From Planctomycetales bacterium (GTDB lineage: Bacteria; Omnitrophota; Gorgyraeia; Gygaellales; Profunditerraquicolaceae): 48,632 nucleotides of DNA. Positions 23,830 to 32,037 of the stretch are shown in pieces (the first letter of the stretch is position 1; each line of letters opens with the position of its first letter). The stretch covers positions 1 to 48,632 of the forward strand of contig SBBM01000033.1 in assembly GCA_005239725.1 (NCBI GenBank), read 5' to 3'. A program made the translations under genes and the position numbers. The notes beneath the pieces are model-generated. The model was not told the DNA's origin. It ran no database searches and was given only the letters and a program-made list of their open reading frames with translations.

Positions 23830-24297
23830 CTAAATTCTTATCTTATTTATCGTATCAATAACAACATCCGGCGAGAAGCCCCGGCGCAAAAGATATGCGT
23901 AAACACGGCTCTTTGCCTTTTGCGGTTCAACACCCTTTATCCTGCTTAATTTCTCTGCGGCCGCTTCTGCGACAATATCCGCTTCCGCGTAATCCCGCCT
24001 TACTTCCCTTATGCTGCTTTCGATAATTTCCTTATCTATTCCTTTTACCCTTAACTCTTCTTTAAGCCTGCGCAAACCCAGGGGTTTTTTTATCCGGGAT
24101 TCAATCCAGGCGCGGGCAAATTCATCATCATCAATGAATTTTTTTTCTTTTAAGAATGCGACTGTTGCGTTAATTACCTGTTCGGGAAATTTTTTCTTTT
24201 TCAGGCGTTCGGAAATTTCCTTTTCGCTGCGCAACCGGAATTTAAGGAGTAAAAAAGAATACTCTTTGGCTTTCTGAAACGTCGCTGCTTCATTCAC
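23830..24297 (-). CDS. recX: RecA-modulating protein RecX
   Basis: RecX binds the RecA filament and limits its activity. The 155-residue protein is made of three-helix RecX repeats. It starts with AKEYSFLLLKFRLRSEKEISERLKKK, contains the hallmark FIDDDEFARAWIESR followed by LGLRRLKEELRVKGI, and ends AKSRVYAYLLRRGFSPDVV. Length is standard. It overlaps the Deg protease by 8 bases and is transcribed in the recA operon, separated from recA only by that protease gene. Confidence 0.93.
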   Translation of the reverse strand: MNEAATFQKAKEYSFLLLKFRLRSEKEISERLKKKKFPEQVINATVAFLKEKKFIDDDEFARAWIESRIKKPLGLRRLKEELRVKGIDKEIIESSIREVRRDYAEADIVAEAAAEKLSRIKGVEPQKAKSRVYAYLLRRGFSPDVVIDTINKIRI

Positions 24298-25729
24298 TTT
24301 CTTTTATCAGGAAATACCCGCGGCCGGTCCGCACCAACGCATCGCCATGTAATTTCTTGGTGAGTTTCTCGTAATCGGAAACACTTTTTACGGGCTGCTT
24401 GTTTATTTCCAAGATTACATCTCCGGGAATTATGCCTGCCTGGTCTGCCTGGGTTCCCGGCGCAACATCCACCACGACTACGCCGGATTCTTCCTCAATC
24501 CGGAATTTTCTTACATTCTCGGGAGTCAAAGCTTCTGCTTCTAAACCGCGCCAGACACCAGAAGAAACACCTTCGATTTTTTCTAAATCATCGGGCCTCT
24601 CTCCGATTTCGACTTCCAGCGAAAATTCTTTTTTATCACGCAGCACCGTAACTTTTATTTTCTTGCCAACTTCGGCGCTGCCCACAATACTCAATAGCTC
24701 TCTTACATTATTAATTGTTTTATTGTCAAACCCTTTGATTATATCGCTCTCTTTTATTCCTGCCTTCTCTGCCGGGCTTTTCGCCAGGACCTTTGCCACC
24801 AAAACTCCGTTTTTATCGGGCAAGCCAAAGTAAGCAGCCATATCGCTGGTCAAATCTTGTACCGTAACACCCAGCCAGCCGTAGAGGACTTTTTTGCCTT
24901 CAATCAAACGGGATATAATCCTCTTTGCGTTATTTATAGGAATAGCAAACCCTACTCCCTGATATCCCCCGCTGGTAGAGAATATCGCAACATTAATGCC
25001 GACAATTTCTCCTCTGAGGTTAACCAGGGGCCCGCCGGAATTACCCGGATTGATGGCAGCATCCGTCTGGATAAGGTCATTGTAATCCTTATCCCTTGAA
25101 AGGGCCCTGCCTAAAGAACGGTGTAAGGCGCTGATTACGCCTACGGTTACTGTGGGCTCAGGGTTTTCCATGGCAAAACCGAATGGATTACCGATAGCCA
25201 CCACCCATTGCCCTATCTTCAAATTTGAAGAATCGCCCAGCGTTACCGCGGGAAGGTTGCGGGCATTTATTTTTATTATTGCCAAATCCGAACGTTGGTC
25301 CTGTCCCTTAACTTCAGCCTTAAATTCCCTCCCATCCGGCAGAGTCACCTTGATCTTATCCCCATCCATAATAACATGCTCATTGGTTAATATGTAACCA
25401 TCCGGGTCAATTATAACCCCCGAGCCAAGCCCCATTTCTTTATACTCCCGCTCCGGCATCTCGCCCATAAAATCTTCAAAAAATTTACGGAAGGGGTCAT
25501 CTTCCCCGAACGGAGATTTACCTCCCGGATAATTGAAATAAAACCTTCTGCCGCTTCTGACCTTAGTCGTATGCTCTGAACTTATAGAGACAACAGCCTT
25601 CCCGGCAATATTAGCTACCTTGACTATCGCCTCTTCCATGTCAGCCATTTCCGAAAAAGAAAAGGCTGCGCCGGTAACAATGAATGTCATCAAAAGAGTC
25701 AAACCAGAAAATATCCCTCTTCTTTTCAT
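24290..25729 (-). CDS. HtrA/Deg-family periplasmic serine protease with two PDZ domains
   Basis: A Do-like protease for envelope protein quality control. From the preferred ATG at 25729 (an AGGGGG site lies 8 bases upstream; the track's GTG is three codons earlier) it has 479 residues with an N-terminal signal peptide. The trypsin-like domain contains the triad: His in ILTNEHVI, Asp in QRSDLAIIKI, and Ser in NPGNSGGPLV. Two PDZ domains follow (about 285-375, starting YGWLGVTVQDL, and about 390-475, with PGTQADQAGIIPGDVI). It sits between recA and recX, which is unusual because these two are commonly adjacent. Confidence 0.93.
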   Translation of the reverse strand: MKRRGIFSGLTLLMTFIVTGAAFSFSEMADMEEAIVKVANIAGKAVVSISSEHTTKVRSGRRFYFNYPGGKSPFGEDDPFRKFFEDFMGEMPEREYKEMGLGSGVIIDPDGYILTNEHVIMDGDKIKVTLPDGREFKAEVKGQDQRSDLAIIKINARNLPAVTLGDSSNLKIGQWVVAIGNPFGFAMENPEPTVTVGVISALHRSLGRALSRDKDYNDLIQTDAAINPGNSGGPLVNLRGEIVGINVAIFSTSGGYQGVGFAIPINNAKRIISRLIEGKKVLYGWLGVTVQDLTSDMAAYFGLPDKNGVLVAKVLAKSPAEKAGIKESDIIKGFDNKTINNVRELLSIVGSAEVGKKIKVTVLRDKKEFSLEVEIGERPDDLEKIEGVSSGVWRGLEAEALTPENVRKFRIEEESGVVVVDVAPGTQADQAGIIPGDVILEINKQPVKSVSDYEKLTKKLHGDALVRTGRGYFLIKESE

Positions 25730-25749
25730 TTTTGGCACCCCCTGCTTTC

Positions 25750-26775
25750 TTATGTGATACTGATCTTTTTCCTTACTTCCTTTTCTATATCATCCTGCAG
25801 CTTCGGCTTCTCTTTTAATAATTTTATGGCGGCATCCCTCCCCTGGCCGATTTTTTCATCCTTAAAAGAAAGCCAGGTCCCGCTCTTCTGCACCACCTCA
25901 AGATTAATGGCGGCATCTATAACGCTGCCTGGCCTATTCATCCCCTCATCGTGAAGTATTTCAAACTCTGCCTCTTTAAACGGAGGGGCGACTTTATTTT
26001 TTACCACCTTTACCCTTACCCGGTTGCCGATTACATTATCTCCTGACTTAAGGGTAGCGATCTTGCGCAGGTCCAGCCTTACCGAAGCATAAAATTTAAG
26101 CGCCCTTCCGCCGGGTGTCGTCTCCGGCGAGCCAAACATAACCCCTATTTTTTCTCTTATTTGATTAATAAAAATAACGCAGGTGTGCGATTTACTTATG
26201 GCGCCGGTTAGCTTTCGCAATGCCTGCGACATAAGCCGCGCCTGTAAGCCCATATGCGACTCGCCCATCGCACCCTCAATTTCCGCCCGGGGAGTAAGCG
26301 CGGCAACAGAATCAATAACCACCAAATCCACGGCATTTGAGCGCACCAGCGTTTCGGCAATCTCCAACGCCTGTTCCCCTGTATCAGGCTGGGAAATCAA
26401 AAGGTCATCCAGGTTAACCCCTAATTTCTTGGCATATGTAGAATCAAAGGCATGCTCTGCGTCAATAAATGCGGCTACCCCGCCTTTTTTCTGGATTTCC
26501 CTTATGGCGCATAATGTAACCGTGGTTTTACCGGAAGCCTCAGGCCCGAATATTTCGATTACCCGGCCGCGCGGCAGACCCCCTACGCCTAAAGCGCAAT
26601 CCAGGGTAAGCGCGCCTGTAGGGATCACTTCCACCTGGACTATTACCCTGCCGCCCAATTTCATAATTGAGCCTTTGCCAAACTGTTTCTCTATCTGGGA
26701 AAGCGCCAATTCCAGGGCCTTTTGGCGGTCAGAAACATCGCGCGAATCTTTCTTCTCAACCTTCTCAACAACCAT
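25750..26775 (-). CDS. recA: Recombinase A
   Basis: RecA forms the DNA strand-exchange filament and triggers SOS self-cleavage reactions. The sequence has [19 protein letters not shown], Walker [11 protein letters not shown], the family signature [15 protein letters not shown], and loop regions [17 protein letters not shown] and [16 protein letters not shown]. The track extends it into upstream repeat sequence; the ATG at 26775 ([20 protein letters not shown]) is preceded by GAGGAGG and gives 341 residues, the normal length. The acidic C-terminal tail is short. It is the first gene behind a perfect-consensus promoter, with a leader of about 150 bases that holds several hairpins. Confidence 0.98.
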   Translation of the reverse strand: MVVEKVEKKDSRDVSDRQKALELALSQIEKQFGKGSIMKLGGRVIVQVEVIPTGALTLDCALGVGGLPRGRVIEIFGPEASGKTTVTLCAIREIQKKGGVAAFIDAEHAFDSTYAKKLGVNLDDLLISQPDTGEQALEIAETLVRSNAVDLVVIDSVAALTPRAEIEGAMGESHMGLQARLMSQALRKLTGAISKSHTCVIFINQIREKIGVMFGSPETTPGGRALKFYASVRLDLRKIATLKSGDNVIGNRVRVKVVKNKVAPPFKEAEFEILHDEGMNRPGSVIDAAINLEVVQKSGTWLSFKDEKIGQGRDAAIKLLKEKPKLQDDIEKEVRKKISIT

Positions 26776-26813
26776 GTCAAACCTCCTCGGGTAAAAATGC
26801 CGGCTGGCGTTTA

Positions 26814-26836
26814 CCCGCTTACCGCGGGATTTCGCT
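26814..26836. repeat. GCGAAAYCCCGC palindrome in the recA leader
   Basis: CCCGCTTACCGCGGGATTTC plus GCT contains a CCCGC/GCGGG stem and the GCGAAATCCCGC signature shared with 17719-17745 and 32485-32509. It lies in the recA 5' leader, about 40 bases upstream of the start codon. The ORF track's RecA N-terminal extension is an artefact of this repeat. Confidence 0.6.
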
Positions 26837-26869
26837 AAACAAAACCTGCTTGTGCTCAAATTTTTTCTT

Positions 26870-26895
26870 GATACCGCAAAGACTTTTGCGGTATC
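26870..26895. repeat. Perfect 11-base inverted repeat in the recA leader
   Basis: GATACCGCAAA and TTTGCGGTATC are separated by a 4-base loop, forming a strong hairpin in the recA transcript. On the minus strand it is followed by an A-rich rather than T-rich run, so it does not look like a simple intrinsic terminator. It may be a REP element or an mRNA-stability structure. Confidence 0.7.
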
Positions 26896-26935
26896 TTACT
26901 CGCACGGCATCCCGCCAAAGGCGGAACGAAGTTTA

Positions 26936-26964
26936 ATTATAACTTAGCAACACCCCCCTGTCAA
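26936..26964 (-). promoter_or_regulatory. recA promoter, perfect sigma-70 consensus
   Basis: On the minus strand TTGACA (26959-26964) and TATAAT (26936-26941) are separated by exactly 17 bases. Both hexamers match the consensus completely. The spacer contains a run of six Gs. Transcription would begin near 26929, giving a leader of about 150 bases to the recA ATG at 26775. It probably also drives the Deg protease, recX, alaS and the his genes. Confidence 0.85.
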
Positions 26965-27088
26965 ACAATATCCGTAAGCAGCCACCTCCTTTCTCGAACT
27001 AACTCTTTACTAAAATAGACGAAAGAAAACCTTTTTTCTAACCTAACACAATTTTAGCTTGAATAAATTTTCGGGCGAAGCGGGACTC

Positions 27089-27117
27089 TTGACACCCGCC
27101 GAAAAATATGTTAGATT
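27089..27117 (+). promoter_or_regulatory. Promoter of the GGDEF gene, overlapping its 5' end
   Basis: TTGACA at 27089-27094 and TAGATT (4/6 match) at 27112-27117 have a 17-base spacer. The predicted start point near 27124 lies just before the in-frame ATG at 27126, so the transcript could be leaderless. No ribosome binding site precedes either candidate ATG. Confidence 0.5.
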
Positions 27118-28286
27118 TAAACATTATGGAAGAACTGCACAAGCTTAAGCAGGAAGCAGAGCGCACCAGGAACGAACTGACTATCCTCTACGAAATCTCC
27201 AACGCCATGCGCACAACCTTAAAATTAGAGGAGATTTTATATATAATCCTCACCAGCGTGACTGCGCACATAGGTTTGGGTTTTAACCGGGCCATACTCT
27301 TCCTGGTGAACGAAAAAGACGGGCTTATTGAAGGGAAGATGGGCATAGGCCCTGAAACTGGCGAAGAGGCTAACCGTGTCTGGAAACAGATTGAACAGGA
27401 AAAGATGGATTTAGACGACCTTATAAATACTTACCGGGTTTCCAAACATATCCAGGAATCTGGCTTCAACCGCCAGGTGCAACAGTTAAAATACCGGCTG
27501 GATAACCCCGATGAAAAACTCCTGCTCCTGGGGGCTTTAGAGGGGATGCCCCTGCATCTGACTAAAGAAACCATACAGAATTACAGCCATGACCCGATAG
27601 TACAGTCGCTGAAAACCGAAGAGCTGGTTCTTGTCCCCTTAAAAGCCAAAGACAAGGTAAACGGCATAATCCTGGCTGATAATTTCATCACCCAAAAACC
27701 TATCACCAAAGATGACCTGCGCATGCTGATTATGCTGGCCAACCAGGCAGGGCTTGCCATAGAAAATTCCCAGCTTTTTGAAAAGACTGTTATCCGCGCC
27801 CATTCCGATTATTTGACGGAACTATGGAACCATGGGCACTTCCAGTACCTGCTTTCGACAAGCCTGGAAAAAGCAAAAGCCACATCTTCGCCTCTAAGTC
27901 TGCTTCTACTCGATATTGACAATTTTAAAATTTATAATGACACGCTGGGGCACCAGGCAGGAGACATGATATTAAAGGAGCTGGCGTTATTACTCAAGAA
28001 CCAATCGCGGAAAATGGATTATGCCTGCCGTTACGGTGGAGAGGAATTTGCTATTGTACTCCCTTTAACCGATAAGAAAGAGGCATTTTTGATTGCCGAA
28101 CGGCTAAGGGAAAATATTGCCCGGCATTCTTTCGCCCACCAGGAAATACTCCCCAATAAAAACCTCACCGTGAGCATTGGCCTTGCGTCCTTTCCGGAAA
28201 AAGGTCTATCGCCATCCGAACTAATCGCTTCTGCCGATAAAGCCCTGTACCAAGCAAAACATCAGGGGAAAAATAAAACCTGTTAA
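27108..28286 (+). CDS. Diguanylate cyclase with GAF domain (GAF-GGDEF)
   Basis: The only plus-strand gene. The 392-residue protein begins with a coiled segment (about 7-30), then a GAF-like sensor domain (about 38-225) with a long central insertion, and a GGDEF domain (about 230-390). The active-site motif is GGEEF (residues 310-314), which is a functional variant. The inhibitory I-site RKMD (301-304) lies exactly five residues before it, so product feedback by c-di-GMP is likely. DIDNFKIYNDTLGHQAGD is the typical substrate and metal region. No membrane segment is present, so it should be cytosolic. It is divergent from recA. The start may be the second ATG at 27126. A PilZ protein 4 kb away could be a receptor for its product. 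Confidence 0.93.
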   Translation: MLDLNIMEELHKLKQEAERTRNELTILYEISNAMRTTLKLEEILYIILTSVTAHIGLGFNRAILFLVNEKDGLIEGKMGIGPETGEEANRVWKQIEQEKMDLDDLINTYRVSKHIQESGFNRQVQQLKYRLDNPDEKLLLLGALEGMPLHLTKETIQNYSHDPIVQSLKTEELVLVPLKAKDKVNGIILADNFITQKPITKDDLRMLIMLANQAGLAIENSQLFEKTVIRAHSDYLTELWNHGHFQYLLSTSLEKAKATSSPLSLLLLDIDNFKIYNDTLGHQAGDMILKELALLLKNQSRKMDYACRYGGEEFAIVLPLTDKKEAFLIAERLRENIARHSFAHQEILPNKNLTVSIGLASFPEKGLSPSELIASADKALYQAKHQGKNKTC

Positions 28287-28289
28287 GAA

Positions 28290-28398
28290 AAACGGGGTCA
28301 AAAAACGGGGTCACGGGGTCACGGGGTCAGAATTATTTTTGATAAGGTAATTTTTAGCAAAAAATAATTCTGACCCCTGTTTCTTGACCCCTGTTTCT
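28290..28398. repeat. REP-type palindrome cluster (RAYT-like) between the GGDEF gene and smc
   Basis: GGGGTCAGAATTATTTTT (28323-28340) and its exact complement (28360-28377) form an 18-base perfect stem with a 19-base loop. Outside it, short units ACGGGGTCA are repeated three to four times on the left and TGACCCCTGTTTCT twice on the right. The element resembles the REP sequences mobilised by REP-associated tyrosine transposases. It lies between convergent genes, where it can also act as a two-way terminator. No transposase gene is present here. Confidence 0.85.
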
Positions 28399-28408
28399 GT
28401 TTAAACTG

Positions 28409-31400
28409 CTAAACTGCAGCCAAAACCTCAGATTCTTCCTTGGCTTTGGCGGTGGCGGACACCTTATCCGACGAAAATTTAACTGATACTATCTTTGAAA
28501 CGCCGGATTCCTCCATAGTAATGCCGTACATTACGTCGGCATTGGCAATAGTCTTTTTGTTGTGGGTAATAATAATAAACTGCGATGAGCCGGCAAATTC
28601 CTGCAAAAGCCGGCCGTACCTGTCCACGTTCGCTTCATCCAGAGACGCATCTACTTCGTCAAGAACGCAGAACGGCGCAGGCTTAATCTTAAAAATGGCA
28701 AATATAAGGGCTATGGCCGACATCGTCTTTTCGCCGCCTGAAAGCAGAAGCACATTCTGCAGCTTTTTGCCCGGAGGCCTGCAGATGATTTCTATCCCGG
28801 ATTCCAGAGGGTCATGCTCATCAATCAAGAAGAGTTGGGCATCCCCTCCGTTAAACAACAACCTGAAATAATTTTTAAATTCGACCTTTATCTTTTCGAA
28901 GGTTTCGCAGAACATCTCCCTGGTGGTGCGGTTAATCTTTTGTATTGCCTCTTTAAGCGAATCCCGGGAAGTAACCAGGTCATTTTGCTGCTGGGTCAGA
29001 AAATCATAGCGTTTTTTCAATTCATCGTATTCCTCAATCGCCACAAGGTTTACCGTGCCGTAAGAATCGAGTTTTTCTTTTAGCGTCTGGATTTCCCGTG
29101 ATAGCGTATCCGGGTTAATCTCAGCAGGCGTAATCTCCTGTGCGTCTATATCTTCTTTATAGCATTGCATTATCCTGTCTTTTATGCTCATATTCTTAAA
29201 ATCCAGGTCCTTGCTTTCCATCTGCAGCGAATGCAAATTTTCTTTCAGGGCATCCATTCTCTTTTTTCCCTCTTCTATCTCTTCGGATATCCGTTCCAAA
29301 TCCGCCAGGATTCCTCCGTATTTCTCCTGTCCTGCTTTTAAACGCGCGTTTTGAGCCTCTATATCCAGCCCTGCCTGGGCAATTTTACCTTCCAGGCCTT
29401 TTATTTCCAGGGTAAGCAGTCCTTTTTTTTGGGTGGACTCTCCAATTTGCCTTTGGAGATTTAAGAGCCCTTCTTTATCCTGCTCGTAAGCGTCTTCGAG
29501 CATCTTTAAAGTAACCTCTTCGGAAGACAGGCGCTTGGCTAACGTCTCTACTTCGGTCTTTGTCCTGGCAATGATGACGAGGGTGTCTTCCTTCAGTTTA
29601 TTATTCGCAATACTCCTTTCCTGCTCATTGTGGATAAAATCCTCCTCGGCCTTCTGCCCTGCATCCAACTCAGCCAGCTGCGCGCCAAGCACAGACAATC
29701 TTTCCCCCAGGGCCGCAAGTTCATTATCAACTTCGGACAATTCCATATCGGCTATTTCTTCTTCCTCTTTAATTTTATTAAACTGCTCCAGGACAGCCTG
29801 GCGAGAGGCCTTCTTATCCGCGACAAGCACTCCCTGCTCCTGCATTTTCTGCTCAACGGCTTTCATCTCCTGATTCAAGCGCTCAATGCAGGTTTCTTTC
29901 TCGGCCTTAAGGTTCCGCAGGCTTGCAATATTCTCTTCAACCGCCTTTATTTTCGCAATAACCCTTTGCGTATCTAAATCCATGGGTTTTGCTTCGCCGG
30001 AAAACTTAAGGCTCGGTTCATCCACATGCTTTATCTTTACAACTAAACCGGTCAGTTTCTCGCCAGGGAGCTTATCCAGGTATACAACCGCATTCATAGA
30101 AGTATCTATGCCCTCATATTGCACCTTTAATTTTTCCAAGAACTCTTTCTGAGACTCAAGGGCAACTTTTTGTTTCTCCAAATCGTCTAAATCGGAATTT
30201 ATCTGGTTAAAAGACGAGGTGGCAACATTTAATTCATTCTTAAAAGCGGATATTTTAAGATTAAAGTCCTCCAAATCTGCTTCCATCCGACGCAATTCCG
30301 AAAGCAAGTTATTTAAACTATCTTCTATCTGGGCTCTCTCTTCTTTCGCTTTTAATTTCTCGATAGCAAGCCTTTTCTTACGCGCAAGGTGAATCTGCTG
30401 TCTGGAGTTTAAATCGCCAATTTCGTTTTTTACATGCGCAGATTGCGTTGCCAGCCCCATAATATTCTTCTTTGCCCGGGCTATATTCTCCAAAGATGTC
30501 TTCATCTGCGAAATAATAGATTCAAGCTGGCTCTGGTTTTCTTCAAGCAGGTATGATTTCTCCTCCATATCTTTCTTTACCGCCATATGCTCTTCTTTAA
30601 GCTTATTCAACTTGGCTTCATCCTGTTCAAGGCGGCATTCTGCCTGTTCAATCTGTTCCTGGGCATTCTTCTGGGCGCGCTCGAGTTCTTCTATTCTCTG
30701 CCGGTTTAAGCCTATATGCTGCTTGTTCCTTAAAATGAGGTTTTCGAGGTTTAATATCTGATTATTTATTTCTGCGGCTTCGTCCTCCCAAACCTCCAGT
30801 TCTTCCCTGCGCCGGACGACCCCCGATTCTTTTTCCACAATCTCTGCCTGCAATAGCCCTTCTTCATTCTTCAATACATCCAGCCGGCTGCTTATTTCCT
30901 CCTTTTGCCTGTTTAAATTGTGCCGCTCGAAAACAGCCAAATTTATTTCCTTGGTTTTTACCTCGGCAAAAACTTCCCTATACCTGCGCGCCTTATTTGC
31001 CTGGCGCTCCAGGGACCCGATTTGGCGCTTTACTTCCAGGATAATATCGTTAATCCGTAAGAGGTTTTGCTCCGTATCTTCTAATTTCCTGGCCGCCTCT
31101 CTCCTCTGGGTTTTATATCTGGTGATCCCCGAGGCTTCGTCAAAAACCAGACGCCTGTCTTCCGGCCGGGAACTCAGGATAAGGTCAATCTTGCCCTGTG
31201 CGACGAGAGAATAACTTTCAGCGCCTATGCCGGTGCCCATTAGTAAATCCAATATATCCTTAAGCCGAACCTGCGCCTTGTTAATAAAGTATTCGCTTTC
31301 CCCGGAGCGGAAAATCTTACGCGTTACAACTACCTCATTGTGGTCGAGGTTAAAAAACCTGCTGTCATTGTCGAATGTCAAACTCACCTCTGCCATCCCT

Positions 31401-31624
31401 AAGGCTTGCTTGTTATCCGTGCCGTTAAAAATCACGTCTTCCATGGCAGAGCCGCGCAAAGACTTCACCGACTGCTCCCCTAAAACCCACCGTATTGCGT
31501 CGAAGATATTTGACTTCCCGCAACCGTTTGGACCGACAATAGTCGTAACCCCCGGCTCAAAATGCAGGGTTGTCTTCTCCATGAATGATTTGAAGCCTAT
31601 TAATTCCAATTTTTTAAAATACAT
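28409..31624 (-). CDS. smc: Chromosome segregation ATPase SMC with a reduced hinge
   Basis: SMC dimers organise and separate chromosomes with ScpA and ScpB. The 1,071-residue protein has the N-terminal Walker A IVGPNGCGKSNIFDAIRWVL (about 28-47), long coiled coils, the ABC signature LLLSGGEKTMSAIALIFA (about 955-972) and Walker B FCVLDEVDASLDEAN (about 985-1000). The centre, where a globular hinge of about 150 residues is expected, is only about 60 residues (around 500-560, with PGEKLTGLVVKIKHVDE). It lacks the usual G-rich hinge motifs, and this accounts for the short total length. No zinc-hook CxxC is present, so it is not Rad50. The gene follows a small HTH gene by 16 bases with AGGAG before the ATG. 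Confidence 0.9.
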   Translation of the reverse strand: MYFKKLELIGFKSFMEKTTLHFEPGVTTIVGPNGCGKSNIFDAIRWVLGEQSVKSLRGSAMEDVIFNGTDNKQALGMAEVSLTFDNDSRFFNLDHNEVVVTRKIFRSGESEYFINKAQVRLKDILDLLMGTGIGAESYSLVAQGKIDLILSSRPEDRRLVFDEASGITRYKTQRREAARKLEDTEQNLLRINDIILEVKRQIGSLERQANKARRYREVFAEVKTKEINLAVFERHNLNRQKEEISSRLDVLKNEEGLLQAEIVEKESGVVRRREELEVWEDEAAEINNQILNLENLILRNKQHIGLNRQRIEELERAQKNAQEQIEQAECRLEQDEAKLNKLKEEHMAVKKDMEEKSYLLEENQSQLESIISQMKTSLENIARAKKNIMGLATQSAHVKNEIGDLNSRQQIHLARKKRLAIEKLKAKEERAQIEDSLNNLLSELRRMEADLEDFNLKISAFKNELNVATSSFNQINSDLDDLEKQKVALESQKEFLEKLKVQYEGIDTSMNAVVYLDKLPGEKLTGLVVKIKHVDEPSLKFSGEAKPMDLDTQRVIAKIKAVEENIASLRNLKAEKETCIERLNQEMKAVEQKMQEQGVLVADKKASRQAVLEQFNKIKEEEEIADMELSEVDNELAALGERLSVLGAQLAELDAGQKAEEDFIHNEQERSIANNKLKEDTLVIIARTKTEVETLAKRLSSEEVTLKMLEDAYEQDKEGLLNLQRQIGESTQKKGLLTLEIKGLEGKIAQAGLDIEAQNARLKAGQEKYGGILADLERISEEIEEGKKRMDALKENLHSLQMESKDLDFKNMSIKDRIMQCYKEDIDAQEITPAEINPDTLSREIQTLKEKLDSYGTVNLVAIEEYDELKKRYDFLTQQQNDLVTSRDSLKEAIQKINRTTREMFCETFEKIKVEFKNYFRLLFNGGDAQLFLIDEHDPLESGIEIICRPPGKKLQNVLLLSGGEKTMSAIALIFAIFKIKPAPFCVLDEVDASLDEANVDRYGRLLQEFAGSSQFIIITHNKKTIANADVMYGITMEESGVSKIVSVKFSSDKVSATAKAKEESEVLAAV

Positions 31625-31640
31625 GCCCTATCTCCTTTTA

Positions 31641-31817
31641 TTATTGCTGGGATTGGTGCTCCACCCAGTCATCTATTTTTTCTTTTCGAAAGCGCCACTG
31701 GCCGACAAGCTTCACCGCAGGGATTTTATTATGCCTTAACCATTCATAAATAGTCCTGCGACTCACCTTTAAATAATCCGCCAAATCTTCTATGGTCATC
31801 AGTGTGGTTAGGCCCAT
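31641..31817 (-). CDS. Small excisionase-type helix-turn-helix DNA-binding protein (not in the ORF track)
   Basis: A 58-residue ORF starting MGLTTLMTIEDLADYLKVSR and ending KIDDWVEHQSQQ. The pattern TIEDLADYLKVSRRTIYEWLRHNKIPAVKLVGQWRFRKE-like (helix-turn-helix, then wing) is typical of MerR-like HTH_17/excisionase-family proteins. The ATG has a GAGGAG site close upstream. It is transcribed with smc (16 bases between) from the TTGACA-TATAAT promoter at 31842-31869. A role in regulating smc or an unlinked locus is possible. The family includes recombination directionality factors, but no integrase is nearby. Confidence 0.85.
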   Translation of the reverse strand: MGLTTLMTIEDLADYLKVSRRTIYEWLRHNKIPAVKLVGQWRFRKEKIDDWVEHQSQQ

Positions 31818-31841
31818 GCATCTCCTCTTTGACTAACTCCG

Positions 31842-31869
31842 ATTATAAATAAAACCGCTGTTTTGTCAA
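31842..31869 (-). promoter_or_regulatory. Promoter of the HTH-smc operon
   Basis: On the minus strand TTGACA (31864-31869) and TATAAT (31842-31847), both perfect, are separated by 16 bases. It lies 25 bases upstream of the HTH gene start. The rest of the gap up to the PilZ gene (31870-32037) is AT-rich. It holds an ATAACAT/ATGTTAT inverted repeat with a 14-base spacer (about 31966-31993), and no gene. Confidence 0.8.
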
Positions 31870-32037
31870 GGAAAATATTTACATTTCTTTACATATTATT
31901 CTCTAAAATAGTTATTTATCCTATAAAAATTCATATTTAATCATATATTTCCATTATTGACTTATAACATGCAGAAGAATGCAAATGTTATTTTGGAAAA
32001 ATGAAGGATTATTTGGAACGTTTGTTCGGCAGGTTAT

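Larger units (their letters stand above)
26776..27107. other. Divergent intergenic region between recA and the GGDEF gene
   Basis: This 332-base gap holds no gene. It contains the recA promoter (26936-26964), a recA leader with three palindromes (26814-26836, 26870-26895 and CCGCC-AAA-GGCGG at 26912-26924), and the -35 box of a promoter for the GGDEF gene. No convincing LexA operator of the Gram-positive (CGAAC-N4-GTTCG) or E. coli (CTGT-N8-ACAG) type was found. Confidence 0.6.

Noticed and set aside
26776-26859. N-terminal extension of RecA in the ORF track
   Set aside because: The extra 28 residues are encoded by a palindromic repeat, and the ATG at 26775 has an excellent GAGGAGG site and gives the normal family length.
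26870-26895. Intrinsic terminator in front of recA
   Set aside because: The hairpin is strong, but it lies inside the recA leader and is followed by A-rich, not T-rich, sequence on the transcribed strand.
28290-28398. Possible CRISPR-like tandem repeats (ACGGGGTCA units)
   Set aside because: The units are about 9-14 bases with almost no spacer and flank a perfect palindrome, which fits a REP element, not a CRISPR array. No cas gene is present.
28409-31624. SMC as a Rad50/SbcC protein because of the short hinge
   Set aside because: No CxxC zinc-hook motif is present, and the head motifs match SMC (GPNGCGKSNIFDAIRWVLGE and the SMC-type Walker B).
31966-31993. ATAACAT/ATGTTAT inverted repeat between the PilZ and HTH genes as a terminator or operator
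   Set aside because: The stem is only 7 bases with a 14-base spacer in an AT-rich region, and no T-run follows on the minus strand. The evidence is too weak to list as a regulatory feature.
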